Part shown: in pieces, positions 43,425 through 51,787 of the stretch
Layout of the letters: every line of letters starts with the position of its first letter
Numbering within the stretch: the stretch's first letter is position 1
Assembly: GCA_023458315.1 (NCBI GenBank)
Contig: JAEXAH010000050.1
Coordinates: 62,001 to 126,000 of the forward strand
Length of the DNA stretch: 64,000 nucleotides
Reading direction: 5' to 3'
DNA from: Pseudomonadota bacterium
Lineage (GTDB): Bacteria > Pseudomonadota > Alphaproteobacteria > Rhodospirillales > Magnetospirillaceae
Notes under the pieces: model-generated
Told to the model about the DNA's origin: nothing
Database searches by the model: none
The model's input: only the letters and a program-made list of their open reading frames with translations
Position numbers and translations under genes: made by a program

Positions 43425-44146
43425 GCCGCCCTCCATTCCTTGCCGGCGTCGATGACGATGGCGGCGGGTTCGGTCGGGCAGATCATCTCGCACATGCCGC
43501 AACCGACACAGGTCTTGTTGACTTGCGGCGTGCGGCGCTTGTCGGCGGGATCGTCGCTCAGCGGGACCAGTTGGATGGCGCCCTCGATCGGGCATTCGCG
43601 GACGCAAAGGTCGCACAATTCCAGATCATAAGGATGGTCGGCGATGGGAATGGGATTCCAGCGGTCGATCTCGGCATAGCGGTGCAGGCCGCTTTGCCGG
43701 GCGGCGCCCTTGAAGCCCGCGCCCTGGCGGGCCAGGCACAGCTCGGGCTTGTCCAGCCGGGCCACGCCCATGCGCACCTCTTCCTTCTTGGACAGGGCGT
43801 GGGTCAGGGCGCCGGTCGGGCAGGCCAGGATGCATTGCACGGCATCGCACGAGAAATCGCACGCCTGTTCGCGCGCGTCGATGTGCGGCGCGCCCATGCC
43901 GAAGCCTTCGTCGATGTCGGACAGCTTGATGGCCTTGACCGGACAGACCTGGACGCATTGGCCGCATTTGATGCACGACGCCAGGAACTGGTCTTCGACC
44001 AGGGCACCGGGGGGCCGCAGACGCAGATCGTGGGCCCGCAGCACCGGCACCCAGCCGGCCAGCGAGGCCGCCACCACGCCACCGCCCAGCAGCACCGAGC
44101 GCAGGAAGCGCCGACGCGCCTCTTCCGCACGCGGAGACGGGGTCAT
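43421..44146 (-). CDS. nosG: NapG-type ferredoxin NosG
   Basis: A 241-residue iron-sulfur protein with a Tat-type signal (RRRFLRS before a hydrophobic stretch) and four 4Fe-4S motifs: CIKCGQCVQVCP, the modified CDFSCDAVQCILACP, CDLCVRECP and CVGCGMCEMICP. Exported folded to the periplasm, it partners NosH. Overlaps nosD and nosH by ATGA on both sides. Confidence 0.92.
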   Translation of the reverse strand: MTPSPRAEEARRRFLRSVLLGGGVVAASLAGWVPVLRAHDLRLRPPGALVEDQFLASCIKCGQCVQVCPVKAIKLSDIDEGFGMGAPHIDAREQACDFSCDAVQCILACPTGALTHALSKKEEVRMGVARLDKPELCLARQGAGFKGAARQSGLHRYAEIDRWNPIPIADHPYDLELCDLCVRECPIEGAIQLVPLSDDPADKRRTPQVNKTCVGCGMCEMICPTEPAAIVIDAGKEWRAA

Positions 44147-45402
44147 GACTTGTTCTCCTTTTGGCGAATCTTCGGATGCTCGTCCTCGAGCATCATGGTC
44201 GGCTCGCTGAACGGCGCCAGCCGATCCAGGAAGTCCAGCACCTCCAGCACGGCGGTGCCCTTGAAGAAACGGGTGTTGGGGACGTCCATCCACACCTGAC
44301 CGGCATAGCCCCACACCCGGTGCGGCGTGTCGCCGATGCCGTCGCGGTCGCGGTCGAAGCCTTCGTAGGCGTCCCAGGAATTGCCGTCCCAGACGTTGCG
44401 CTTGGCCGAGCCGCCGCCGAACACCGCCACCTCGGTAATGTTGCTTTCCAGGCGGTTGCGGCGGAATTCGTTGCCCTGCCAGTCGTTCAGAAAGGAAATG
44501 GCGATGTCGTTGAAGGCGATGCGGTTGTCCTCGACCACGTTGACCGTATCCGGCTGGAACGGCGACACGTCGAAGAACAGGCCGTTGGCGCAATACAGGA
44601 TCTCGTTGCCGACGATGGTGACGGCACTGGCTTCCTTGAGCGAGATGCAGGTGCCGGTGGCGCCGACCGAATGCGAGATGACGTTGTTCCGCACCACGTC
44701 GCCCTGGTCGTACATCATGGAGATGCCGACCGAATTGTTCACGAAGCGGTTGTTCTCGACGACATTGTCCATGGAGAACATGAAGTGCATGCCGTAGCGG
44801 CCGCCGCTGTGCACCGTGCCGGTCACGCGATTGCGCTTGGAATACCACAGCACGAAGTCGCGGCTGTCGCGGATTTCGTTGTCTTCCAGCAGGTTGTCGT
44901 CGGAATACCACAGCCTGATGGAATCGCCGCGCATGCCCAGTTCCAGCTTTTTCGAGCTGATGAAATTGCGGCGGATGACGTTGTGATAGGATTGCTGAAG
45001 GTCGATGCCGAACAGCGCGTCCTCGATGCGGTTGTCCTTGATGACGTTGTTGTTGCCGCGCACCTGGATGCCGGCATCCTCGCCGTTATGGTCCGCGCCG
45101 GTGCCGATCAGATGCAGGTTGCGCACGGTGGCGTTGTTGGTGCGGACCATCAGCACCGAGCCCTTGCCGCCCGCGTCGATCGTCACCTGTCCGGCACCGT
45201 CCAGCACCAGCGGCTTGGTCACTTCGACCCGGCCCAGATAGCGGCCGGGCGGCGGCGTCACCACCGCCCCGTCCTCGGCCGCGTCCAGCAACGCCTGAAT
45301 CTCGGCGGCGTCACGGGGCGCGGGCTCGGCCGGAGTGCGGGCGGCCCACACCCCGGCGGGCACCACCAGACAGGCCAGCAGCAGGGCGAACCGCCGGCCC
45401 AT
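44143..45402 (-). CDS. nosD: Nitrous oxide reductase maturation protein NosD
   Basis: A 419-residue periplasmic right-handed beta-helix protein with signal peptide ending GVWAA and repeated Asn-ladder turns (NNNVIKDNRIED, DNVVENNRFVNNSVGISMMYD, GNEFRRNRLESN). It helps copper and sulfide reach the CuZ centre. Starts three bases after nosB. Confidence 0.95.
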   Translation of the reverse strand: MGRRFALLLACLVVPAGVWAARTPAEPAPRDAAEIQALLDAAEDGAVVTPPPGRYLGRVEVTKPLVLDGAGQVTIDAGGKGSVLMVRTNNATVRNLHLIGTGADHNGEDAGIQVRGNNNVIKDNRIEDALFGIDLQQSYHNVIRRNFISSKKLELGMRGDSIRLWYSDDNLLEDNEIRDSRDFVLWYSKRNRVTGTVHSGGRYGMHFMFSMDNVVENNRFVNNSVGISMMYDQGDVVRNNVISHSVGATGTCISLKEASAVTIVGNEILYCANGLFFDVSPFQPDTVNVVEDNRIAFNDIAISFLNDWQGNEFRRNRLESNITEVAVFGGGSAKRNVWDGNSWDAYEGFDRDRDGIGDTPHRVWGYAGQVWMDVPNTRFFKGTAVLEVLDFLDRLAPFSEPTMMLEDEHPKIRQKENKS

Positions 45403-45405
45403 GGC

Positions 45406-46059
45406 TCAACCTCCCCGCAATTGCTTGCGGCGAAGCAGGGCGGCCAGGACCAGGCAGGCGGCGGCGGCCAGCAGCAGGCCGAAGCCGTAATGCGGATAGG
45501 AATAGGTGGAGAACTGCGCCACCTTGCCTTCGCCGAACACGGTCGGCATGAACGGCTTGACGGTGAAGGCGCCCCACGGGTGCAGGTTGTGGCCGAACCA
45601 CCACAGCCAGGCGGAATAATCGACGACGAAGGCCACCGGGATGACGATGCCGGACAACGGCAGCACCCACCAGAACCGGCCGGAATAGAACAGGAAGGCG
45701 GTCAGCATCAGCCCCACCAGCCCGAACAGATAGGGCGAGGCGGCGATCTCGTAGCGGGCGCCCTTGGCGATGGGTTCCATGCCGATATAGTGGTTGATGA
45801 CGTCCATCTCGTGGACGCAATCCAGGGCCTCGTCCTCGTAAATCTCGTCGGTGGCGGCGCGCATCTTGCAGCCGTTCTTGACGCCGTCCATGTGGAAATG
45901 GATGCGGACACCGTCGGGGAAGGTGTGCGGCGGATATTGCGGCGCCTTGAGCGACACCCACCAGATGGGAGAGAAGAAGGCCAAGGCGATCAGCACCATG
46001 GCGATGATTGTCAGACCACGGAAGGCGAGCGCGGCGCGGCCCCTGTCCTGGCTTTTCAT
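45406..46059 (-). CDS. nosB: Membrane protein NosB (clade II nos cluster)
   Basis: A 217-residue membrane protein: one helix near residues 14-36, a large outside loop with conserved-looking Cys (NGCKMRAATDEIYEDEALDC) and HPHE-like residues (DCVHEMDVINHYIG), then about three further helices. Its size and place directly before nosD match NosB of clade II clusters, whose function is unknown. The start at 46059 is chosen for GAGG 6 bases upstream. Confidence 0.68.
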   Translation of the reverse strand: MKSQDRGRAALAFRGLTIIAMVLIALAFFSPIWWVSLKAPQYPPHTFPDGVRIHFHMDGVKNGCKMRAATDEIYEDEALDCVHEMDVINHYIGMEPIAKGARYEIAASPYLFGLVGLMLTAFLFYSGRFWWVLPLSGIVIPVAFVVDYSAWLWWFGHNLHPWGAFTVKPFMPTVFGEGKVAQFSTYSYPHYGFGLLLAAAACLVLAALLRRKQLRGG

Positions 46060-46090
46060 GATAAACCTCGCTGGCACGAGAGTTTCTAGG

Positions 46091-46129
46091 AAAAGCGGGC
46101 CGCCCGAGGAGGAGCGGACGGGCGGCCCG
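46091..46129 (-). terminator. Hairpin between the second cytochrome gene and nosB
   Basis: An 11-bp perfect stem CGGGCCGCCCG / CGGGCGGCCCG with a 12-base loop; read on the minus strand it is followed by CTTTTCC. It looks like a terminator or attenuator that separates nosZ and the cytochromes from the maturation genes. Confidence 0.75.
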
Positions 46130-46143
46130 TGATACGGACTTGC

Positions 46144-46893
46144 TTACTTGAAGTCCGGATTCTGCCAGCCCTTGGGGCCGATCTTGTCAGCCGGCGGCTT
46201 GATGCGCGAGACGTAGTCCAGCACCGCCTTGGTGTCGCGCTCGGTCATCCACTGGATCTGCTTGACCATGTCCGGGTTGGCGTTGCGGCGCTTGCCTTCC
46301 TTGATCCACTGGTACTGGCGCATCAGGTAGTTGTAGTGCTGGCCTTCCAGACGCGGATAGTACTTGTCGTTGTCGCCCTGGCCGTGGTCGCCGTGGCAGC
46401 GGGCGCAGTTCTCGGTGTACAGCTTCTTGCCGTGCTCGAGATCCTTGCCCTCGCCCATGCCCGGCTCGGGGTTCATCTTCAGCTTCTGGATATAGGCCGC
46501 CACGTCGGCGATGGCCTGCGGGCCGCCGATCTGGTCGGGCAGCGCGAAGGGATACATGGTCGGGTTGTCGCGGTTCAGGGCGCGGATGTCGGCCAATTGC
46601 TTGATGATCACCTTGGGGTGCTGACCGGCCAATTGCGGGAAGGTGCCGTCGGTCTGGCCCCAGCCTTCCGGCAGGTGGCAGGCGGCGCACACTTCGTACA
46701 CGTCACGGCCATTGACCAGGTCGGGCTTCAGGTGCTCGGCCTCGTCCTTCTCGCCGCCATTGGCGTTCCACTCGTAATCCTTGTCGCCCAGCAGCTTGCC
46801 CTGCTTGGGCTTCTCCAGGGGACCGGCAAGGGCGGTACCCGCGGCCGCCATGGCGACGATGGTCACGGCCATGGCCTTGAAAATGGTCTTCAT
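46144..46893 (-). CDS. Periplasmic diheme cytochrome c
   Basis: A 249-residue exported cytochrome (signal peptide ending TALAG) with two heme sites, C69-xx-C72-H73 (CAACH) and C163-xx-C166-H167 (CARCH). The first domain has LPDQIGGPQAIADVAAYIQ, the second PDMVKQIQWMTERD with a probable Met ligand. Probably carries electrons from NosGH or a bc1 complex to NosZ, similar in role to NosC1/NosC2. ATG at 46893 has GGAG 8 bases upstream. Confidence 0.85.
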   Translation of the reverse strand: MKTIFKAMAVTIVAMAAAGTALAGPLEKPKQGKLLGDKDYEWNANGGEKDEAEHLKPDLVNGRDVYEVCAACHLPEGWGQTDGTFPQLAGQHPKVIIKQLADIRALNRDNPTMYPFALPDQIGGPQAIADVAAYIQKLKMNPEPGMGEGKDLEHGKKLYTENCARCHGDHGQGDNDKYYPRLEGQHYNYLMRQYQWIKEGKRRNANPDMVKQIQWMTERDTKAVLDYVSRIKPPADKIGPKGWQNPDFK

Positions 46894-46950
46894 ATCGCGC
46901 TCTCCAGACTTCGGTTCTTTAGACAAAACTTATCTCCCCCCGACGCCCCC

Positions 46951-47550
46951 TCACTTGACGTTGGCTAAGAAATCAGCGATCGCGTCCAGTTCCTGGTCGC
47001 TGACCAGATGCATGACCGGCTGCATGGCGTTGGAACCGCCGTTCTTGCGGGTGCTGGCCTGAATGTCCTTGGCCTGCGCGATCAGATACGCCTTGTCCTG
47101 GCCCCCCAGCGCGGGATAGGTCTTCATGATCGGCTTGGCGCCGTCCTTGCCGTGGCAGGCGGTGCAGGTCTTCGTGGTGTAGAGCTTCTTGCCCGGATGG
47201 TCGGCCGGAGCGGTCTTGGGGCGCGGCAGCGTGGCGAGAAAGTCGGCCAGGGCGCGCATGTCCCCCTCCTCCAGATCATCGACCATGGGCTTCATGGTGT
47301 CGACGGACTGGCCGTTGGCGCGGGCGCCGCTTTTGATGTCCTTCATCTGATTGAACATGTAGTCGGCGTTCTGGCCCGCCAGGCGGGGATAGCCCTCTTG
47401 CAGCGGCGTGGCGGCGTCCTCGCCGTGGCAGGCGGTGCAGCCCTTGTCGGCGAACAATTGCTTGCCGTCGGCGGCCAGGGCCGGGGCCGCCGCCAGGGCG
47501 CAGAGAACGGTTGCCGCGGCCAACGCGCGGCGCGTCGTGTTGATCTTCAT
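46951..47550 (-). CDS. Cytochrome c4-type diheme cytochrome
   Basis: A 199-residue exported protein made of two homologous cytochrome c halves with identical CTACH sites (C38/C41/H42 and C129/C132/H133) and Met ligands likely in MKPMVDDL and MQPVMHLV. This is the c4 layout. An electron carrier for NosZ is inferred from position. The ATG at 47550 has AGGAGG 5 bases upstream; a TTG one codon earlier is not needed. Confidence 0.88.
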   Translation of the reverse strand: MKINTTRRALAAATVLCALAAAPALAADGKQLFADKGCTACHGEDAATPLQEGYPRLAGQNADYMFNQMKDIKSGARANGQSVDTMKPMVDDLEEGDMRALADFLATLPRPKTAPADHPGKKLYTTKTCTACHGKDGAKPIMKTYPALGGQDKAYLIAQAKDIQASTRKNGGSNAMQPVMHLVSDQELDAIADFLANVK

Positions 47551-47571
47551 CAAATCCTCCTGGGGTCTTTG

Positions 47572-47602
47572 ACAAACGGGGGGCGGATTTCTCCGCCCCC
47601 CG
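47572..47602 (-). terminator. Terminator/attenuator after nosZ
   Basis: A 10-11 bp stem GGGGGGCGGA / TCCGCCCCCC; read on the minus strand it is followed by GTTTGTC, 33 bases past the nosZ stop. Probably ends most nosZ transcripts, leaving read-through for the cytochrome genes. Confidence 0.75.
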
Positions 47603-47634
47603 CCGTCACGCGTCGGTCATTGCGACCGTTGCTG

Positions 47635-49932
47635 TCACTGCACCTTCTTGGCGCCGTTCTGCTCCAGGAAGGTCTTGGCACGCAGACCGATGTCGGCGGC
47701 CTTGACCTGATACTGGAACCACTGTTCGGCCCACAGCATGGCGTTCTGCCAGTCACCCTTCTTGGCGAAGTCTTCCGACTTCTCCTTGGCACCCTTGGCG
47801 AAGTTCAGCTGATCGGTGGCGTCTTCCACCAGGGCGACCACGGGCGGGAAGTCCTTGTAGTTGACGCTGGTGATGTAGCCGACCACGCTGTCGATGACCT
47901 TTTGGGTGTCGATGTTGGCCTTGACGCGGGCGTCGTAGTCCTTCTGGGTGTAGGCCACGCCTTCCTTGGCCTTGGCGGTGTCCGCGGCCTTGTAGTTGGC
48001 GGGCTGGACCAGCAGGTAGCCTTCCATCTCAAGGTGCAGCGCCGAGCAGAACTCGGTGCAGTAGTACGGATACACACCGGCCTTGTTGGCCTTGAAGGTG
48101 GCGGACGCGGTCTTGCCGGGTTCGAGCGACAGGTTCACGTTGTGCTTCGACACCGCGAAGCCGTGGGTTTCGTCCTGCGCGCGTTCCAGGTTGGTCAGGT
48201 GCACGGTGACTTCGTCGCCCTCGGTCACTTCGATGATCTCGGGGGTGATGTGCGAACGGATCACCGAACCGAACACCTCGACCTTGCCGGGCTTGCGCTC
48301 GATGCGCTCGGAACCGGCACGGACGGCCGCCGGATGCTTCTCCTCGGTACGGGAATCGGTACCGTGCGGATAGCGGATATGCGGCTTCAGCTTGTCGGCC
48401 GAGATGGCCACCGCGTAGTGGGGCTCGCCCAGCGGCAGCGGCATGTCGTACAGCAGCTGCATCTTGTCGTTGGACGCGTCGATCAACTGGTGGTTCTGCG
48501 GATGCAGCGGGCCGACCGGGTTGAAGCGGTCGATGGCCAGCTTGTTCAGCGCCACCACGTACTTGCCCTTCGGGCTGGCCGTGTCGCCTTCCATGGCCAT
48601 CAGGTGGCCGATGTTGTAGTGGATCGACACCTTGTCGATGACCTTGCCTTCGCAATAGTCCCACTTGGCCAGCATCGAGTCCACGTACAGCGAGGTATAG
48701 GCCACGCAGGGCTTGGAATCGTACTGGGTGTGAAGCGGGCCGAGGCCCAGTTCCACCTGCTTGTGCGTCACCGAGGCCATGTCGATGATCGGCACGCCGT
48801 AATCATCCTTGCCGGTGAACTTGCCGGCCTTGATCTGGGCCTGGATCTTCTCGAACGAGTAGACGGTGGTGTGGCTGTCCAGCTTGCCCGAGACGGTGAT
48901 CAGCTTGCCGTCGGGGGTGACGTCCACGCCGTGCGGCGACTTGGGCTCGGGGATCAGGAACAGCACGCCTTCCTTGGCGGCGGTGGCCAGGTCGATCACG
49001 GGGTGGCCGTTGATCTTCTTGGTCTTGCCAGCCTTGAACAGCTCTTCCGCCTTCTTCCAGTTCACGACGTGCAGGAAGTCGGTGTCCTTGGCCGAGCAGC
49101 CCGCCTCGAACGGCGGACGGCCGCGCTCGATACCGCCCACATAGCGTTCGGCGCAGAACGAGTTGGTGAACGACCAGCCATCCGACGGGCCCTTGCCGAA
49201 GTCGGACAGATCCTGGCTATAGGGCGGCAGTTCGACCGAGAACGAGTTGTCGGGGTCGATACGGCCCTTCTCGCGGTTGAACTTCCAGTAGGTGACGGCG
49301 CCGCGATACTTCTCGTTGAACTGCTCGAGCGGCACGAACTCGTTTTCCAGCGGGGCCGGGTACTGGGCGGCCTCGATGATGTAGTCGGTGTTCGGCGAAA
49401 CGAAGGTGCCGCCGTGCTCGGACTTCAGGATCGGGTTCTTGACGATCTGCTTGGTCTCGAAGTCCTTCAGATCGATGACCGCGATACGGGGGAAGTTCTT
49501 GTCGTTGATGAACAAGTACTGACCGTCGTATTCGCCGTTGGTTTCCGAGATCGCCGGATGGTGCGTGTCACCGAACAGCACCTTGCGGCCGTCCACCGAC
49601 GAGCCTTCGTCCAGGATGCGCTTGGATTCGTCGTCATAGCCATAGCCCTGCCAGGGCTCGGGCGTGAAGACGCCGATATACTTCAGGATGCGCATGGACG
49701 GGATGCCGTACACGATCACCTGGCCGCTCTGGCCGCCCGAGGAGAACACGACGAATTCGTCGCGCTTGCCGGTGGGCGTGTAGGTCTTGGCCGCGGCGAG
49801 GATGTCCTTCTCGTTCAGCCCGCGACGCTTCATCACGTCCTGCAAGCTTTCGGCGGACCACGCGCTCGCAGCCGCGAGAACGCCAAAGCTCGCCGTGGCG
49901 AGCAGGGTCGCCAGCTTCATGCTCTTTTTCAT
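47635..49932 (-). CDS. nosZ: Nitrous oxide reductase NosZ, clade II (Sec-type)
   Basis: Periplasmic multicopper enzyme reducing N2O to N2. 765 residues. The signal peptide (MKKSMKLATLLATASFGVLA) has no twin-arginine motif, so it is Sec-exported. CuZ region GDTHHPAISET (His124/125) and GLGPLHTQYD follow the clade II pattern; clade I has DxHHxH. CuA site C625-xxx-C629-xxx-H633-xx-M636 (CTEFCSALHLEM) is intact. About 130 residues follow the CuA site without a heme motif, unlike the Wolinella form. No nosR is present. Start at 49932 is preceded by GGGGAAG. Confidence 0.96.
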   Translation of the reverse strand: MKKSMKLATLLATASFGVLAAASAWSAESLQDVMKRRGLNEKDILAAAKTYTPTGKRDEFVVFSSGGQSGQVIVYGIPSMRILKYIGVFTPEPWQGYGYDDESKRILDEGSSVDGRKVLFGDTHHPAISETNGEYDGQYLFINDKNFPRIAVIDLKDFETKQIVKNPILKSEHGGTFVSPNTDYIIEAAQYPAPLENEFVPLEQFNEKYRGAVTYWKFNREKGRIDPDNSFSVELPPYSQDLSDFGKGPSDGWSFTNSFCAERYVGGIERGRPPFEAGCSAKDTDFLHVVNWKKAEELFKAGKTKKINGHPVIDLATAAKEGVLFLIPEPKSPHGVDVTPDGKLITVSGKLDSHTTVYSFEKIQAQIKAGKFTGKDDYGVPIIDMASVTHKQVELGLGPLHTQYDSKPCVAYTSLYVDSMLAKWDYCEGKVIDKVSIHYNIGHLMAMEGDTASPKGKYVVALNKLAIDRFNPVGPLHPQNHQLIDASNDKMQLLYDMPLPLGEPHYAVAISADKLKPHIRYPHGTDSRTEEKHPAAVRAGSERIERKPGKVEVFGSVIRSHITPEIIEVTEGDEVTVHLTNLERAQDETHGFAVSKHNVNLSLEPGKTASATFKANKAGVYPYYCTEFCSALHLEMEGYLLVQPANYKAADTAKAKEGVAYTQKDYDARVKANIDTQKVIDSVVGYITSVNYKDFPPVVALVEDATDQLNFAKGAKEKSEDFAKKGDWQNAMLWAEQWFQYQVKAADIGLRAKTFLEQNGAKKVQ

Positions 49933-50020
49933 CTTCCCCACCTTCGAACTGTTAAATGAAAATCGAAGAGGCACTCCAACACTTCGCGGGGAAGCATGAA
50001 CTTTCGGTCATGTGCCAGCC

Positions 50021-50034
50021 GTGACCTTGGTCAA
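50021..50034. promoter_or_regulatory. FNR/DNR-like box between nosZ and sco
   Basis: GTGAC-CTTG-GTCAA lies 89 bases upstream of the nosZ ATG and 66 bases upstream of the sco ATG, so one dyad could serve both divergent units. The distance to nosZ is nearly the same as that of the nirS box to nirS. Confidence 0.65.
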
Positions 50035-50100
50035 TTCGTGACGGGGGCGACGGTGGTGTAATGGCGCCACACCCGGAAACCACCGCCGAAGGGGGAAGAC

Positions 50101-50655
50101 ATGTGGAAAGGATTCGCGGCCCTGGCGGGCCTGCTGCTGCTGACGGCGCCATCGTCGGCCGCCGAGGTCACGGGGCGGTTCGAACTGACCGCCCATGACG
50201 GCAGGACCGTCACCCAGGACAGCTATGACGGCAAGATTCGCGTGATGACCTTCGGCTACACCTTCTGTCCCGACATTTGCCCGACCACGCTGAACACCAT
50301 GGCCGGGGCCATGGACCTGCTGGGCGACAAGGCGGCGCAGGTGGTGCCCATCTTCATCTCGGTGGACCCGCGCCGCGACACCCCGGCCCATCTGGGCGAA
50401 TACATGCAGGCGTTCGGCCCCGATTTCGTCGGCCTGACCGGCGACCAGACGGCGGTGGACGCGGCGGCCAAGGCGTTCAAGATCCGCTATGTGCTGAACC
50501 CGCCCCACGACCCCAGCGAACCCGACACCTATTTCGTCGACCATTCCGCCGGAATATTCATCATGGACCGCCAGGGGCGGTTCGTGGCCAAACTGGGCCA
50601 CCGCTCGGAACCCGACGAGCTGGCCGCCCGACTGATCGAGGTGATCGAGAAATGA
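50101..50655 (+). CDS. SCO1/SenC family copper chaperone
   Basis: A 184-residue exported thioredoxin-fold protein with signal peptide MWKGFAALAGLLLLTAPSSA, the copper-binding C56-PDI-C60 motif and His147 (FVDHSAG). SCO proteins metallate CuA sites; next to nosZ it probably serves NosZ CuA. Preceded by GGGGGAAG and overlapping tlpA by ATGA. Confidence 0.93.
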   Translation: MWKGFAALAGLLLLTAPSSAAEVTGRFELTAHDGRTVTQDSYDGKIRVMTFGYTFCPDICPTTLNTMAGAMDLLGDKAAQVVPIFISVDPRRDTPAHLGEYMQAFGPDFVGLTGDQTAVDAAAKAFKIRYVLNPPHDPSEPDTYFVDHSAGIFIMDRQGRFVAKLGHRSEPDELAARLIEVIEK

Positions 50656-51236
50656 ACCGTCGCTCCTTTCTGACTGCTGCCCTGGCCGCGAGCACACCCC
50701 TGCCCTTCGCCGCGCGGGCGGCCAAGGCGGAACAGGGATTGTTCGTGCACGCCCAGCCGCGCCCGTTGCCGCAGATCGACATCCGCGACAACGAATCGCG
50801 GCCCGCCGGACTGGACACCCTGCGCGGGCGGCCGGTGCTGATGAATTTGTGGGCCAGCTGGTGCCTGCCCTGCGTCGCCGAATTGCCCGCGCTGGACCGC
50901 CTGCGCCCGATCATCGAGCCCGAGGGCGTGGCGGTCGTGGCGCTGTGCCTGGACCGGTCCGGCGCCGTGGGCGCGGTCAACACCTACGCCCGACTGGGCA
51001 TCCGCAACCTGGCGGTGCACGTCGACCACCAGCGCAAGGCGGGGGAAGCGCTGGGGGTGCCGGTGCTGCCGACCACGTTGTTGATCGACCCGCAAGGGCG
51101 CGAAATTGCCCGCTTCGTCGGACCCGCCGCCTGGGACGGCCCCGAATCGCTGGCGCTGCTGCGTGCGCTCAAGGCGGGCAAGACGCTGGATGCTTCCATG
51201 GCGCCGCCCGTGGTCAAGCCGACAAGCAATCCGTAA
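50652..51236 (+). CDS. TlpA-like periplasmic thioredoxin
   Basis: A 194-residue protein with a twin-arginine-like N-terminus (MNRRSFLTAALAAS) and a thioredoxin domain with WASWC71LPC74. TlpA-type proteins reduce SCO or CuA cysteines before copper loading. Co-translated with sco (ATGA), so the two probably act together on CuA maturation. Confidence 0.9.
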   Translation: MNRRSFLTAALAASTPLPFAARAAKAEQGLFVHAQPRPLPQIDIRDNESRPAGLDTLRGRPVLMNLWASWCLPCVAELPALDRLRPIIEPEGVAVVALCLDRSGAVGAVNTYARLGIRNLAVHVDHQRKAGEALGVPVLPTTLLIDPQGREIARFVGPAAWDGPESLALLRALKAGKTLDASMAPPVVKPTSNP

Positions 51237-51259
51237 GGAACGATCGCAGGGGGGAACGC

Positions 51260-51661
51260 TCAGACGAGCGGGGGGGCGCGGGCCTGGGCATGGCGGAACG
51301 CCGTGCCTTCGCGCCGATCCTGGGCGCTTGCCGACAAACGGATGGCTGCCGCGCTCTCGGTGGGGAGAGTGAAGTGTTGGGGCGGCACCGCCCCGTTGGC
51401 CAGCTGCGCCGCCTGGCAAACCAGACAGCATTCGTCGCTGGGGCCGGACGTCTCGCCCGGCAGGGAAGCGGCGCTTCCCTGCGCATGACAGACATAGACG
51501 CCAAGGAAACCGCCGACGGCAAGGGATTGCCCGGCGGCATTGACCAACGCCAGTCCCGGCGTGGTCGTGGTGAAGAGGAAGCCGAACAGCGCAAGCAGAG
51601 ACGCGAACCGTGCCAGCGGTTCCCGTTCAAAAATCTGCCGTGTCGCCCATGGGCTGCGCAT
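51260..51661 (-). CDS. DUF2946 family protein, candidate metal-binding
   Basis: A 133-residue protein with one hydrophobic segment (ARFASLLALFGFLFTTTTPGLA) and a Cys-rich part: C58 (YVCHAQG), C78, C79 and C82 (DECCLVCQAA). DUF2946 proteins often accompany copper genes but have no defined function. It is convergent with sco-tlpA and has its own FNR/DNR-like box, so a part in copper handling for NosZ or cytochromes is inferred. ATG at 51661 is 9 bases after GGAGGA; a GTG at 51670 is possible. Confidence 0.7.
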   Translation of the reverse strand: MRSPWATRQIFEREPLARFASLLALFGFLFTTTTPGLALVNAAGQSLAVGGFLGVYVCHAQGSAASLPGETSGPSDECCLVCQAAQLANGAVPPQHFTLPTESAAAIRLSASAQDRREGTAFRHAQARAPPLV

Positions 51662-51712
51662 CGAAGGCACTCCTCCCTGCGGCCAGGATGACGGCGAAAA
51701 GGGGGCAGGTCT

Positions 51713-51726
51713 TTAACCTTGGTCAA
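51713..51726. promoter_or_regulatory. FNR/DNR-like box in front of the DUF2946 gene
   Basis: TTAAC-CTTG-GTCAA is centred about 58 bases before the ATG at 51661, compatible with activation from about -41. It shares CTTGGTCAA with the nirT and nosZ boxes and lies beside the bfr terminator. Confidence 0.6.
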
Positions 51727-51763
51727 GAAAACGGGGGTGGCCCCGCATTGGAACCACCCCCGT
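51725..51763 (-). terminator. Terminator after the bacterioferritin genes
   Basis: A 10-bp perfect stem ACGGGGGTGG / CCACCCCCGT with a 13-base loop; on the minus strand it runs into TTTCTTG. It starts 25 bases past the stop at 51788. Confidence 0.85.
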
Positions 51764-51787
51764 TGATCATGGCCGTGGCCGAGGACG

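Noticed and set aside
47635..49932. NosZ of the clade I (Tat) type
   Set aside because: No twin-arginine signal, GDTHHP rather than DxHHxH, no nosR, and nosB/G/H genes present.
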